A stretch of 64,000 bases of DNA from Flavilitoribacter nigricans DSM 23189 = NBRC 102662 (GTDB taxonomy: Bacteria; Bacteroidota; Bacteroidia; Chitinophagales; Saprospiraceae), in contig NZ_PDUD01000026.1 in assembly GCF_002646595.1 (NCBI RefSeq), positions 169,004-233,003 on the forward strand, given 5' to 3'. Below are positions 7,984 to 15,517 of this stretch, in pieces. Under the pieces are notes generated by a model, which saw nothing but the letters and a program-made list of their open reading frames with translations, was not told the DNA's origin and did no database searches. Position numbers and translations under genes: made by a program. How positions within the stretch are numbered: position 1 is the first letter of the stretch; every line of letters begins with the position of its first letter.

Positions 7984-8238
7984 ATGACAAGTGCCACCTT
8001 TTATGGCGTTACTCTTGATAAAAATGACCCATTTTTAGATCATAATCTCGACCGGCTGGAAAAGCGATTTCGCGAAAGGTATTTTGCCTCTTTGGAGAAA
8101 AACCGAAAAAGAGAGCAGGGTGGTAAACCACCACATCAAATGGTTTTAAAATCAATGGAGGATAATAAAAACCGATTCCTTATGGTAAAGCTGCTTCGCA
8201 GCCTTTTACTTGAAGAAGAAGTCCATTTCGAATTTTGA
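7984..8238 (+). CDS. Small basic hypothetical protein, 84 aa
   Basis: A short, charged, probably helical protein (FLDHNLDRLEKRFRERYFAS, LEKNRKREQGG, VKLLRSLLLEEEVHFEF). It starts 2 bases after the stop of the membrane protein before it and is followed by a strong terminator, so it ends a two-gene operon. No motif gives a function. Its size and neighbours suit an accessory protein of a plasmid-derived element. Confidence 0.6.
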   Translation: MTSATFYGVTLDKNDPFLDHNLDRLEKRFRERYFASLEKNRKREQGGKPPHQMVLKSMEDNKNRFLMVKLLRSLLLEEEVHFEF

Positions 8239-8249
8239 GAGCTTTGAAA

Positions 8250-8283
8250 AAGCCCCTCAATGAAAAGAGGGGCTTCCTTTTTT
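8250..8283. terminator. Bidirectional rho-independent terminator
   Basis: AAGCCCCTC (8250-8258) pairs with GAGGGGCTT (8267-8275) and is flanked by an A-run and by CCTTTTTT. It sits between two convergent genes (ending at 8238 and 8282) and can serve both. Confidence 0.8.
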
Positions 8284-8764
8284 AATCGACGAATTGTTCA
8301 GCGATCTTCTGAAATGTACCATCCATTATCATAGCTTGTCCGGTTGCTGTGCGGCCCCAAAAGAAGCCGTAATCGGTTTTCAGGACTGGCTGCTCCAAAT
8401 CCCTCAGCTGATAGAATAACCATTCAGAAATCAGATACCACTCGTAAATTTCCTGTGGGTCCGGCTCATAACCAAGTTCTTCGGCTTTCGCTTCTCTTTC
8501 ATCAAAAGGCTGTTCCAGCATGATCTCCATTTCTTCATCGGTTAGGTGGTCAGACAGGAAGTATTCGATTGATTCCAAATCAAAAGCATAAAGATTTTCA
8601 ATATTATCATAACAAAATCCAGCTTCTGCAAGAAATGGCGCTTCGGTATTGTGCTTTAGAAAATCTTCTACCATATAGGAGGCATTACCATAAATGTCTC
8701 GCTCAATATAAGTCTTAGCAAGTTCATGCACTTCTTTTGAATATCCGTAATACGTGTCAGTCAT
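8282..8764 (-). CDS. Plasmid/element-associated conserved protein, 160 aa
   Basis: An acidic 160-aa protein. Its C-terminal half (IYEWYLISEWLFYQLRD, then YGFFWGRTATGQAMIMDGTF, QKIA) is a pattern I know from small uncharacterised proteins on plasmids and integrative elements, where E-W-W-x-V-S-D-W-L and W-G-R-T-T-T-G-Q-A recur. No catalytic role is established to my knowledge. AGGGAG lies 6 bases before the ATG at 8764. The upstream gene (8776-9036) ends 11 bases away on the same strand, so the two form an operon. It supports a plasmid-like origin for island B. Confidence 0.65.
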   Translation of the reverse strand: MTDTYYGYSKEVHELAKTYIERDIYGNASYMVEDFLKHNTEAPFLAEAGFCYDNIENLYAFDLESIEYFLSDHLTDEEMEIMLEQPFDEREAKAEELGYEPDPQEIYEWYLISEWLFYQLRDLEQPVLKTDYGFFWGRTATGQAMIMDGTFQKIAEQFVD

Positions 8765-8775
8765 TTCATTCTCCC

Positions 8776-9036
8776 TTAATCCTCATTTCTTAAACTGACA
8801 AGATCAGCTCTCTTCATTGCTAAAACGTCTTCAATAGAAGGTTGGGAATCATATTTCTTTTCCTCGCTGTCAGCACGCTCAAGGGCCTGCACTAGTTCTT
8901 CCATGCCTTCAATTCCGGAATCCTCCAGATCATAATCCACAACGATGTAATCAAACGCTACACTAGGGTTAGGGCAATAGACATTTTGCACTACACCGCC
9001 TTCCACGATAACAACGACTTTTACTTTTACTTTCAT
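8776..9036 (-). CDS. Small acidic hypothetical protein, 86 aa
   Basis: A short protein with a beta-strand-rich start (MKVKVKVVVIVEGGVVQNVY) followed by an acidic, helical half (YDLEDSGIEGMEELVQALER, then ADSEEKKYD). A ribosome-binding site GAGG lies about 6 bases before ATG 9036. It is first in a two-gene operon with the 160-aa gene. Similar small proteins starting with K-x-x-V-V-V-E-x-G-x-V-x-x-V occur beside plasmid maintenance genes, but I cannot name a function. Confidence 0.55.
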   Translation of the reverse strand: MKVKVKVVVIVEGGVVQNVYCPNPSVAFDYIVVDYDLEDSGIEGMEELVQALERADSEEKKYDSQPSIEDVLAMKRADLVSLRNED

Positions 9037-9499
9037 AAATACCTCTTGGGTTAGGGTTAATAAAACGCTGTTTCATTAACCTCTGCCCTCCGGCGAGGAT
9101 GGGGAGGCAAGTGCAATAACAAATTCGAGTTAGTGGTGCGGGCGCAGGATGCGGAGCGTCCGAGCCACGGTAAAGAAGAATTTTTGTTGCGGCGCGCCAG
9201 GGGAAAAGCCCCTTAGAAAAAACGAAATCTTGATTTCGTGCTTTCCTAAAAGCTCGCTTTCCGGCTTTATTTTTTCCAAGAAATACAGAAAAATGTTAAA
9301 GTTTGAAAAATAAGTCTTCCAGAGTTTTCCCAATTCATACCATTTGATTTCAGATAAGCAGTCGATGTAAGTTTGAGGCATTTCATTTGATTTCAAATGA
9401 ATTCATTTTATTGCATAATTCATTGGTTTTCTGGTATTTGCAAAAATGAATTTGCATTCATAAATTGCCCTCATTCTAAAATTCTAAAAGCAATTTACC
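9037..9499. other. Regulatory/non-coding gap with AT-rich palindromes
   Basis: No convincing gene. A frame on the minus strand at 9130-9396 is long enough to code but has no recognisable content and ends in GC-rich sequence, so I do not call it. The right part, 9384-9462, is packed with palindromes and probably controls the divergent genes on either side. Confidence 0.45.
9384..9462. repeat. AT-rich palindromes, possible operator or iteron-like sites
   Basis: CATTTGATTTCAAATG (9384-9399) is a perfect palindrome, overlapped by AATGAATTCATT (9396-9407). A related ATGAATTTGCATTCAT lies near 9447-9462. They repeat the core ATTCAT/ATGAAT just upstream of an HTH gene that originally led into an RPA-type replication initiator. 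They could bind the HTH protein or the initiator (inference). Confidence 0.45.
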
Positions 9500-9721
9500 A
9501 TGCAAAACAACAATGTAATGCTTCACTCTATCACTCCTGACGAGCTGAAGGAACTGCTCCGCGAAATGATCCGTGAGGAGTTCCAGGAAATTAACTATGA
9601 GATTCAAAGAGTCATCGGAGAGGATGACCTGGTTAGTACTGGCACCGCAGGAAAATTACTCGGAGTTTGTTCCAAACAATTGCGGTATTTGATACAGGAG
9701 GGGCACTTTACCGTGTTTCAC
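9500..9721 (+). pseudogene. Excisionase-like HTH gene truncated by IS
   Basis: The product starts MQNNNVMLHSITPDELKELL, continues REMIREEFQEINYEIQR, and enters a helix-turn-helix of the excisionase type (LVSTGTAGKLLGVCSKQLRY then LIQEGHFTVFH). At 9722 the IS inverted repeat begins and the last ten codons to the next stop (9754) come from IS sequence, so the wing and C-terminus are lost. The intact protein would have been a small DNA-binding regulator or excisionase of the integrative element. The truncation may lock the element in place or deregulate it. Confidence 0.75.
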
Positions 9722-9800
9722 TGTGCTCTTCCCAAATCGCGCAACCAAAAATGAGTAGAGAGTTATTTCAAAATTATCTAACTTTCAAAAAACTTATCAG

Positions 9801-10097
9801 ATGCGTAAGAGTGATTTTACCGAATCTCAACGATTGGCGATCCTGGCCGAACAAGATGCGGGTCAATCGGTAGAAGTAATTTGCCGAAAACATCAGATCA
9901 GCCCAGCTACTTTTTACAAATGGAAGAAGGATCTGGCTATCGAACAGGACGAGGATAAACGTCGATTGAAGGAACTGGAGGAGGAGAACGCCCGTCTCAA
10001 AAAAATGTATGCTGAACTGAGCATCAATCATAATATACTGCAACAAGGCTATGAGATGATAAAAAAGTACCAGGCCCAAGACGCCAAGAAGAAATGA
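9801..10097 (+). CDS. IS3-family transposase OrfA
   Basis: A 98-aa protein with the HTH of IS3-family OrfA (MRKSDFTESQRLAILAEQDA ... SVEVICRKHQISPATFYKWK). A leucine-zipper-like coiled coil follows (LKELEEENARLKKMYAELS). It binds the IS ends as part of the transposase. It overlaps orfB by four bases (ATGA), so orfB may be made by translational coupling and also by the frameshifting usual in this family. Confidence 0.92.
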   Translation: MRKSDFTESQRLAILAEQDAGQSVEVICRKHQISPATFYKWKKDLAIEQDEDKRRLKELEEENARLKKMYAELSINHNILQQGYEMIKKYQAQDAKKK

Positions 10098-10933
10098 TTG
10101 ATAGCATTAAGGCGGATCAGGCAGTCGGTATTCGCCAGAGTTGTGCTGTTTTGGGCTTTCGACGTCAGACTTATTACAAACGCAAACAAGGCCATCGCCC
10201 TGAAGAATTAGATACCTACATTGCTGATCTGCTTCATCAGGTTACCCGGCGCTTTGTAGCCTGGGGCTTTTGGATGGTGTTTCATTACCTGCGCCGACAG
10301 GGGCATTCATGGAACCACAAGCGAGTATACCGGATCTGGAAAGCTGAAGAGCTGCATTTACGATTGCCGCCGAAGCGGTCCAGGATCAGTCGTAAATATC
10401 AGAATCTGTTGGCCCCTGATCACATCAACGAGGGATGGGGTGTTGATTTTTTGAGTGATTGGGTAGTAGGTCCCAATCAGGAAAGCGTACGGGTAATCAA
10501 TATTATTGATGAACATTCCCGCAAGGCGCTATGGTCAGAAGCCTACTCCAGTATTTCAGCCAAGACTTTAATCGAAGTACTCAACCTGGTGGTGCAATGG
10601 CGAGGCTGTCCGGCTTACATTCGGTGCGATAACGGGCCGGAATTCATCTCTCATAAACTTGGGGAATGGGCCGACGAATATGGTGTAGAATTACGTTTTA
10701 TTCAGCCTGGAAAGCCCAGTCAAAATGGCTTGGTCGAGCGATTGAATAAAACCCTGAGGGTCGAATGTCTTAACCTGGAATGGTTCTCCAGCCTGGAGGC
10801 GCTGAACGAAAAGATACAAGAATGGAGTGTCATTTATAACACCATTCGGCCACATAGCTCGATTGGCTATAAAACCCCGGATGAACTCGAATTACAAAAT
10901 CAAAATCTCTACTTTAGTGTGGTTGCGGTCTAG
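10094..10933 (+). CDS. IS3-family transposase OrfB (DDE integrase core)
   Basis: A 279-aa protein with an N-terminal HTH_21-like part (AVLGFRRQTYYKRKQGHRP) and an rve catalytic core. The DDE residues are Asp in GWGVDFLSDW, Asp in IRCDNGPEF and Glu in SQNGLVERLNKTLRVECL. The C-terminus has the usual YNTIRPHSSIGYKTPDE. It looks fully functional. The partial second copy at the window end differs in its last residue (VVAH instead of VVAV). Confidence 0.95.
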   Translation: MIDSIKADQAVGIRQSCAVLGFRRQTYYKRKQGHRPEELDTYIADLLHQVTRRFVAWGFWMVFHYLRRQGHSWNHKRVYRIWKAEELHLRLPPKRSRISRKYQNLLAPDHINEGWGVDFLSDWVVGPNQESVRVINIIDEHSRKALWSEAYSSISAKTLIEVLNLVVQWRGCPAYIRCDNGPEFISHKLGEWADEYGVELRFIQPGKPSQNGLVERLNKTLRVECLNLEWFSSLEALNEKIQEWSVIYNTIRPHSSIGYKTPDELELQNQNLYFSVVAV

Positions 10934-10945
10934 GGGAAGAGCACA

Positions 10946-11727
10946 GCTCCATGCTCATGGAACAGATCAACAAGGGAACTGTTCCGCCCAAAACACTGCG
11001 GATCTCTAGTCATGACTTGCTGGTAGCCACCAACCGACCAACTAGCGGGGAAGGGTACACGCTACTGAAAAAGGCCCTGGATCGTCTCTCCGGTGTAAAG
11101 ATCAAAACCAATATTAAAACCAATAGACGCGAAATCACCGAACGCTTCGGCTTGATCGATAAGTATACCATCATCGAAAGTAGCCGGGTAAAAAAACGCA
11201 TGGTGCGGCTGGAGATCACGCTTTCGGACTGGTTCTATAATTCCATTATTGGAAAAGAGGTGTTGACTATCAACCGGGAGTACTTCCGTTTGGGTAAAGC
11301 GCTGGAACGCAGACTTTATGAAATTGCTCGGAAGCATTGCGGTAAAAATCCGGAATGGTCAATCGGCCTTAGAAAACTGAAGGAAAAAACCGGCTCTACT
11401 TCCCATTTGGATAAATTCCGCTTCTTCATCCGGGAAATTGAACGAAAGGATCATCTGCCGGATTACTCTATTGAGCTTTTGGATAATGAGGTGGTAACTT
11501 TTCGGTTAAATAAGGAATTTGTAGGTATCGATGATTTACCTAGAATTAAGCCAGAGACAATTGAGCGAGCGAGAAAAATAACCGAAGAAGCCGGGACAGA
11601 CTGGGATTTTCAGGAATTACATACTCAGTTTGCATTATCGTTAATGAGTAAAAAATTTGTACCGGACAATACTGACGGAGCGTTTATTGGATTTATTCGA
11701 TATAAGTTAAGGCAACTAGATTACTAA
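10946..11727 (+). pseudogene. RPA-family replication initiator, 5' end deleted
   Basis: The remaining 258 residues (first usable ATG at 10951) match the plasmid replication initiator protein A family: LRISSHDLLVATNRPTSGEG, YTLLKKALDRLSGVKIKTNI, LTINREYFRLGKALERRLYE, IARKHCG, and LPDYSIELL. Family members normally have about 70-90 more N-terminal residues, which should lie where the IS sits. The upstream flank of the IS is not part of this gene, so the 5' end was deleted rather than split. Loss of the start region and promoter makes it probably non-functional, though translation from 10951 cannot be excluded. It indicates that island B descends from a plasmid-like or self-replicating integrative element. 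Confidence 0.8.
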
Positions 11728-11968
11728 TCTAGAATCATCTCCGATTTGAAAGCATCCAAAATTTTGTATATGTTATTATAAGTGTAATAGCTATGTAACA
11801 AAAACCAAGTTATTGAATGGTTCTCACTCACATTTTGTGGTCGCAGAAGAAAAATTACAAAAACAAAAAAATACTGGCCAAAATTCTCTATTTTTTGCCT
11901 TCAAAGAGAAGAATTAGATATAACATCCTTGAAAAATAAGAGGTAATAGTATTCATAAATGTTGTGAT

Positions 11969-12382
11969 ATGGTAGAAGTAATGATCATCTTGGAGAAAGG
12001 TGCCATAAGGATAAAGCCTGACCCTATTGAACTAAACTTATATGATGAGTTAGAATTTTTACTCATTCAAGACGTAAAAAGAAAAGATTTTTCAAAAGAA
12101 CTTGCAAAAGCAAAAAAGCTTAAATGGAAGATCATTTTTGAAAACGAAATCCCATTTGCTAAGGCCACTCCACAAGGTACGGGCGGAGGAGGACAGTTGA
12201 TTCTGACAAAATTACAGGCAGAGGAATTAGAGCAGGTCACAAATATGAAAGAAGGGGAAAGGGGTAAAATCAAACTTGGGGTTGCAATGCAAAGAGGCGA
12301 GCATAAATACGGCATTGAAATTGTTGATGCCGAAACGAATGAAAACATTGAAGATATCGATCCAATAATTATAATAAAGTGA
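11969..12382 (+). CDS. Hypothetical protein, 137 aa, first gene of a two-gene cassette
   Basis: A 137-aa soluble protein with no signal peptide. It opens MVEVMIILEKGAIRIKPDPI and has a central glycine cluster (PQGTGGGGQLILTKLQAEEL), then a helical, charged stretch and an Asp/Glu/Ile-rich end (NENIEDIDPIIIIK). I recognise no family. It starts after a 240-base gap without genes, ends one base before the next gene's ATG and is much more AT-rich than the chromosome. It was probably acquired together with the 335-aa gene and acts with it. Confidence 0.65.
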   Translation: MVEVMIILEKGAIRIKPDPIELNLYDELEFLLIQDVKRKDFSKELAKAKKLKWKIIFENEIPFAKATPQGTGGGGQLILTKLQAEELEQVTNMKEGERGKIKLGVAMQRGEHKYGIEIVDAETNENIEDIDPIIIIK

Positions 12383-12383
12383 T

Positions 12384-13391
12384 ATGGCATATGTGATAGA
12401 AGTCATAGCCTTAGGCCAGAATCAATATCCATATATCGAGACAGTTATTAACTTACTAAATAAATCGCAAGAAGAATTTATTTATCGGTTGCCGCCTGAA
12501 AGATTGTTAAAAAATGGGCTCAGTTTTAGCTTATCAAGGTATAAGAAAGAAGACGTTTATGAATGGCTCGAAAAATACAGGCAAGCCGCCAAAGGAAACA
12601 GAAGGTTTGTCATCGCTATTTTAAAAGGGGAAATTGACAATAATTTTTTTGGAGGGAGCAAAGCTAAATTAGGTCTAGCATATTTTTCGACCAATAAAAA
12701 AAATCTATTTAATAAGTCGCCGTATGCATATATAGCATATTTTATTATAAGATATTCTCTGAAATTTGTTTCACCTGAAGTTAAAAATCATGAGGATACG
12801 AGAGGTTGTTTTTATGATTATATGGGTTATAAACCCGATATCGGGGAATCATTGAAATCACTAAGACTATGTGATGAATGCTCACTTAAGATCCAACCAA
12901 ATTTCAATGAAGAAATATATGATAGTATTTTCTTGAAGATGTCCAAGGTTATAAAACGTCTAGAGCTTTGGTGGTGGTTTTATAAAATCAAATTCTGGTT
13001 TGCTCCTCAAAAAGCTCCGAATGAGCAAGTGGATAATTCTTGGTTATTTACTAGTATTTCTCTAGGTATAGCTGCCTCGCTTTTGGTATTTTATCTTTCA
13101 GGATGGTTTGAACTATCACTTATTATCTTTCTTGTCGTAGGAATTTATGTGTTTCTTCACAATCCGAAGAGAAGGTATTTTCGACTAGGCGCAACCTTAT
13201 TTGGATTTGCAGCCTTATCAGGCATCCCCAGAATTAGTGCAGCAATGGGATACAAGATGACTTCAGGAAATCCAGAGGTTGGTAATGAAGATTGGTTCCT
13301 AAAATTAGATGTCTTTGATGAGCCATTATTACCAATTGCATTTGTAATTGCTGGAATTATTTTAATGACTTTTGATAGAAAAGAAAATTAA
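12384..13391 (+). CDS. Soluble-plus-membrane protein with HEDTRGC/CDEC motif, 335 aa
   Basis: Residues of about 1-205 are cytosolic and contain H136-E-D-T-R-G-C142 followed by C163-D-E-C166, spacing that suits a metal site (inference). About four hydrophobic helices follow near residues 223-243, 246-263, 272-288 and 314-330. There is no cleaved signal peptide. A soluble sensor or enzyme part joined to a C-terminal membrane part is an arrangement seen in phage-defence effectors, but no family assignment can be made here. It is coupled to the 137-aa gene one base upstream. Very AT-rich, cargo of island B. Confidence 0.65.
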   Translation: MAYVIEVIALGQNQYPYIETVINLLNKSQEEFIYRLPPERLLKNGLSFSLSRYKKEDVYEWLEKYRQAAKGNRRFVIAILKGEIDNNFFGGSKAKLGLAYFSTNKKNLFNKSPYAYIAYFIIRYSLKFVSPEVKNHEDTRGCFYDYMGYKPDIGESLKSLRLCDECSLKIQPNFNEEIYDSIFLKMSKVIKRLELWWWFYKIKFWFAPQKAPNEQVDNSWLFTSISLGIAASLLVFYLSGWFELSLIIFLVVGIYVFLHNPKRRYFRLGATLFGFAALSGIPRISAAMGYKMTSGNPEVGNEDWFLKLDVFDEPLLPIAFVIAGIILMTFDRKEN

Positions 13392-13406
13392 GCAATTTGT
13401 AATAGC

Positions 13407-13679
13407 CTAAATATCAATCTCAAACCCTTTATCCTTTTCATCCCGATCTTTACTTTTAGTAGGTCGGGGAATTCCTTTAGAAGTCTCCCTTAGCTTAGCA
13501 ATAGTTCTAGATTGAGTGCGCTCCTTGGTGTATTCCTGAGTCCCGGCAACAAATCCTTCCACAAACGGAAGGTCTACACCTTGCACTGCTGCAACCAATT
13601 GTTTGGATAGGGCCGGGCGGTACTTCTCAATGATGTAACCAGCATTAAAGCCTTCCAATAGTTCTTTATCTGCATCCAT
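13407..13679 (-). CDS. Small conserved element protein, 90 aa
   Basis: A 90-aa charged protein (LLEGFNAGYIIEKYRPALSK, QLVAAVQGVDLPFVEGFVAG). The sequence pattern GFNAGYII...YxPxLxxxL is one I recall from small proteins of Bacteroidota mobile elements next to an HTH gene. It has no known function. Its ATG overlaps the stop of the HTH gene upstream (ATGA), so the two are translationally coupled. Confidence 0.65.
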   Translation of the reverse strand: MDADKELLEGFNAGYIIEKYRPALSKQLVAAVQGVDLPFVEGFVAGTQEYTKERTQSRTIAKLRETSKGIPRPTKSKDRDEKDKGFEIDI

Positions 13680-13957
13680 CAGTCTTTTGTTTTAGGGCTG
13701 TTTTCAATGAAGTCGACAACTGACCTACGGCGATACAGGTATTTTTTGCCACTCACAATTCGGTAATCAATGTCTCCGGAATCACGATACTTCTGAAAAG
13801 TTGTTTTGGAAGTGATCCTTAGTAAGCGCATCGCTTCCTTTTCATCAATAAATGGATCGACTTCATCTTTAAGTTCCTTGGCTAATTCCTTGACCAAGGC
13901 TCTAAAAGTTCCCGATTCCAAACAAATGACAGGTATGTTAGTGGCAAAGTCAGCCAT
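13679..13957 (-). CDS. Excisionase-type helix-turn-helix protein
   Basis: 92 aa. The C-terminal two thirds form a winged helix-turn-helix of the excisionase/HTH_17 kind: PFIDEKEAMRLLRITSKTTF, QKYRDSGDIDYRIVSGKKYL and YRRRSVVDFI. Such proteins act as excisionases or repressors of integrative elements. With the other HTH gene broken by the IS, this could be the working directionality factor of island B, though its distance from the integrase gene makes that uncertain. First gene of a two-gene operon. Confidence 0.75.
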   Translation of the reverse strand: MADFATNIPVICLESGTFRALVKELAKELKDEVDPFIDEKEAMRLLRITSKTTFQKYRDSGDIDYRIVSGKKYLYRRRSVVDFIENSPKTKD

Positions 13958-14290
13958 GAAACAGTAGTTAAATTGATATCTATCAAAAATAGAAAATTCT
14001 GAGATATGGAGAAATTATGCCTGATCACTAACAAACTCTTTACAGGAAATGGAAAAGGATTGGCTTAAAATCTCTATATTTGAAGAGCTATGCCCTGAGA
14101 AAAGCAGTAAGGCTGGATCATGAACTGGTAGTTTTAGAATCTTTTCTTCTAACGGCACTCAAAGCGACTAATGATTTTTTAATGTAACTTACTTAAAATC
14201 AAATAGCGATATTAGTTTCTGTAACCCCAACGGGTTTACAGAATGTTAAAAAAATCATTTAGTTCTCACTTTATCCTATAATCGCTTGCC
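13958..14290. other. Intergenic control region before the FISUMP genes
   Basis: No gene seen. It must hold divergent promoters for the HTH gene and for the peptidase/FISUMP genes. An imperfect inverted repeat CTGTAACCCC/GGGTTTACAG at 14219-14241 lies about 50 bases before the first FISUMP start and could be an operator or attenuator. Confidence 0.4.
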
Positions 14291-15424
14291 ATGATTATTC
14301 GAACGCTATTTTGTTTAAGCAAGACATTAATCTTTCTATTCTACACAAATATTACTCTTAGTCAGGATAGAGCTATACATTTATCTAAGTCTATTCAATG
14401 CATTTTGGGTGGTGTAACAAGTAACGAAAGAAAGGAATCAGTAGCTTTATCTGATGCCAACGAACAAGTTAAACGTACTATTAAGGATATATTAAATCAA
14501 GTAGGATTACCTGCCAACTTTCAACTATACTCCTCCAGTATAGAAGATATTGTAATAGGAGTCAATAACGGACAAAGATTTATAATTTTTCCAGATAAGT
14601 TGATTAAAAACTTGAACACTAATTCAACTTCTTATTGGAGTACTATAGGTATACTAGTTCATCACTTAGGGCATCACTTATTAGGACATACGATTCAAGC
14701 TGATGAGATCAGTTTTGAACATGAGCTTGATGCTGATCGCTGGTCTGGATTTCTACTTGGAAGATTAGGAGCCTCTGTGAAGGAAGCAGAAATGCTTTCT
14801 GAGGTGAAAAGGCCATCAGTCAAAAGACTTCAAGCTGTATTAGAAGGATATAAGAGATTTATCAGTTTAGTTGAAGAAGGTAAAACTATCATTGGCGAAC
14901 AAGCAATGATTGAAAACAGACTATATTCTATAATGAGAGTTAACGGATTAATATGGATGACCCAAGATCTGGACTTTAAGTTTTCAAATTCAAAATGTTA
15001 TGAGGATGATTGTGATAGGTATCCTGGAAGTAGGTTGTATAATTGGCAAGATGCAAAGAATGTATGTGAATCACTTGGATGGCGCTTACCAACTAATGAA
15101 GAATGGGAGTTGATGATAAAAACCTTAGTTGGAAGTCAATTAATAGATAATGAAATGAAATCCAAAGTTAAGTTTGATCATCTTATAAAAGATGATGGAG
15201 ATGGTTTTGCAGCTCGACTAGGAGGCAAATATACAATGGGTAAATTTACCGATATTGGAGCTGCTGCTTACTACTGGAGCTCCACAGAGGTTCCAGGAAC
15301 AGCTAATACTTTTAGCTGTTATCTCCAAATAAACTATAAAAATGTTGCTATAATTGGCCACTCTAAATCAAATTTTTTTTCATGTCGGTGTGTTAAAGAA
15401 GTACAACCTTATTCCTCGGAATAA
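14291..15424 (+). CDS. Secreted M48-like pseudopeptidase with FISUMP domain (1 of 3)
   Basis: 377 aa. An N-terminal signal peptide (to about residue 24) is followed by an M48-like zinc-peptidase domain (about 30-190). The metal-binding helix reads H124-H-L-G-H128, with the general-base Glu replaced by His (codons CAT CAC). The third-ligand region EHELDAD is kept. The C-terminal half is a FISUMP domain (GLIWMTQDLDF, GSRLYNWQDAKNVCESLGWR, LPTNEEWELM ... CRCVKE). It should be exported but unable to cleave in the usual way. First of three tandem paralogues, AT-rich unlike the chromosome, within island B. Confidence 0.8.
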   Translation: MIIRTLFCLSKTLIFLFYTNITLSQDRAIHLSKSIQCILGGVTSNERKESVALSDANEQVKRTIKDILNQVGLPANFQLYSSSIEDIVIGVNNGQRFIIFPDKLIKNLNTNSTSYWSTIGILVHHLGHHLLGHTIQADEISFEHELDADRWSGFLLGRLGASVKEAEMLSEVKRPSVKRLQAVLEGYKRFISLVEEGKTIIGEQAMIENRLYSIMRVNGLIWMTQDLDFKFSNSKCYEDDCDRYPGSRLYNWQDAKNVCESLGWRLPTNEEWELMIKTLVGSQLIDNEMKSKVKFDHLIKDDGDGFAARLGGKYTMGKFTDIGAAAYYWSSTEVPGTANTFSCYLQINYKNVAIIGHSKSNFFSCRCVKEVQPYSSE

Positions 15425-15517
15425 AATGATAAAAAAATACTCAAAAAAAATTTCATGACAAAAAATATTACTGTCTTAAATTTTAAGATTCATAGTCTAA
15501 TATTGCATTTGGCGCTA

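Larger units (their letters stand above)
9722..10945 (+). mobile_element. IS3-family insertion sequence, complete
   Basis: Both ends carry the inverted repeat TGTGCTCTTCCC followed further in by CGCAACCA (left 9722; right end at 10945 read on the other strand). Two genes, orfA and orfB, overlap by ATGA. Flanking bases (GTTTCAC left, GCTCCATG right) show no direct target duplication. Together with the loss of the 3' end of the HTH gene and the 5' end of the replication gene, this suggests a deletion next to the element. A second copy in inverse orientation starts at 63882. Confidence 0.9.

Noticed and set aside
9130..9396. 88-codon frame on the minus strand
   Set aside because: No family features, covers GC-rich and palindromic sequence, and its start lies within the palindromes; kept as intergenic.
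9715..10950. Target-site duplication of the IS
   Set aside because: Flanks GTTTCAC and GCTCCATG share no direct repeat of 3-5 bases at the defined ends; interpreted as deletion.
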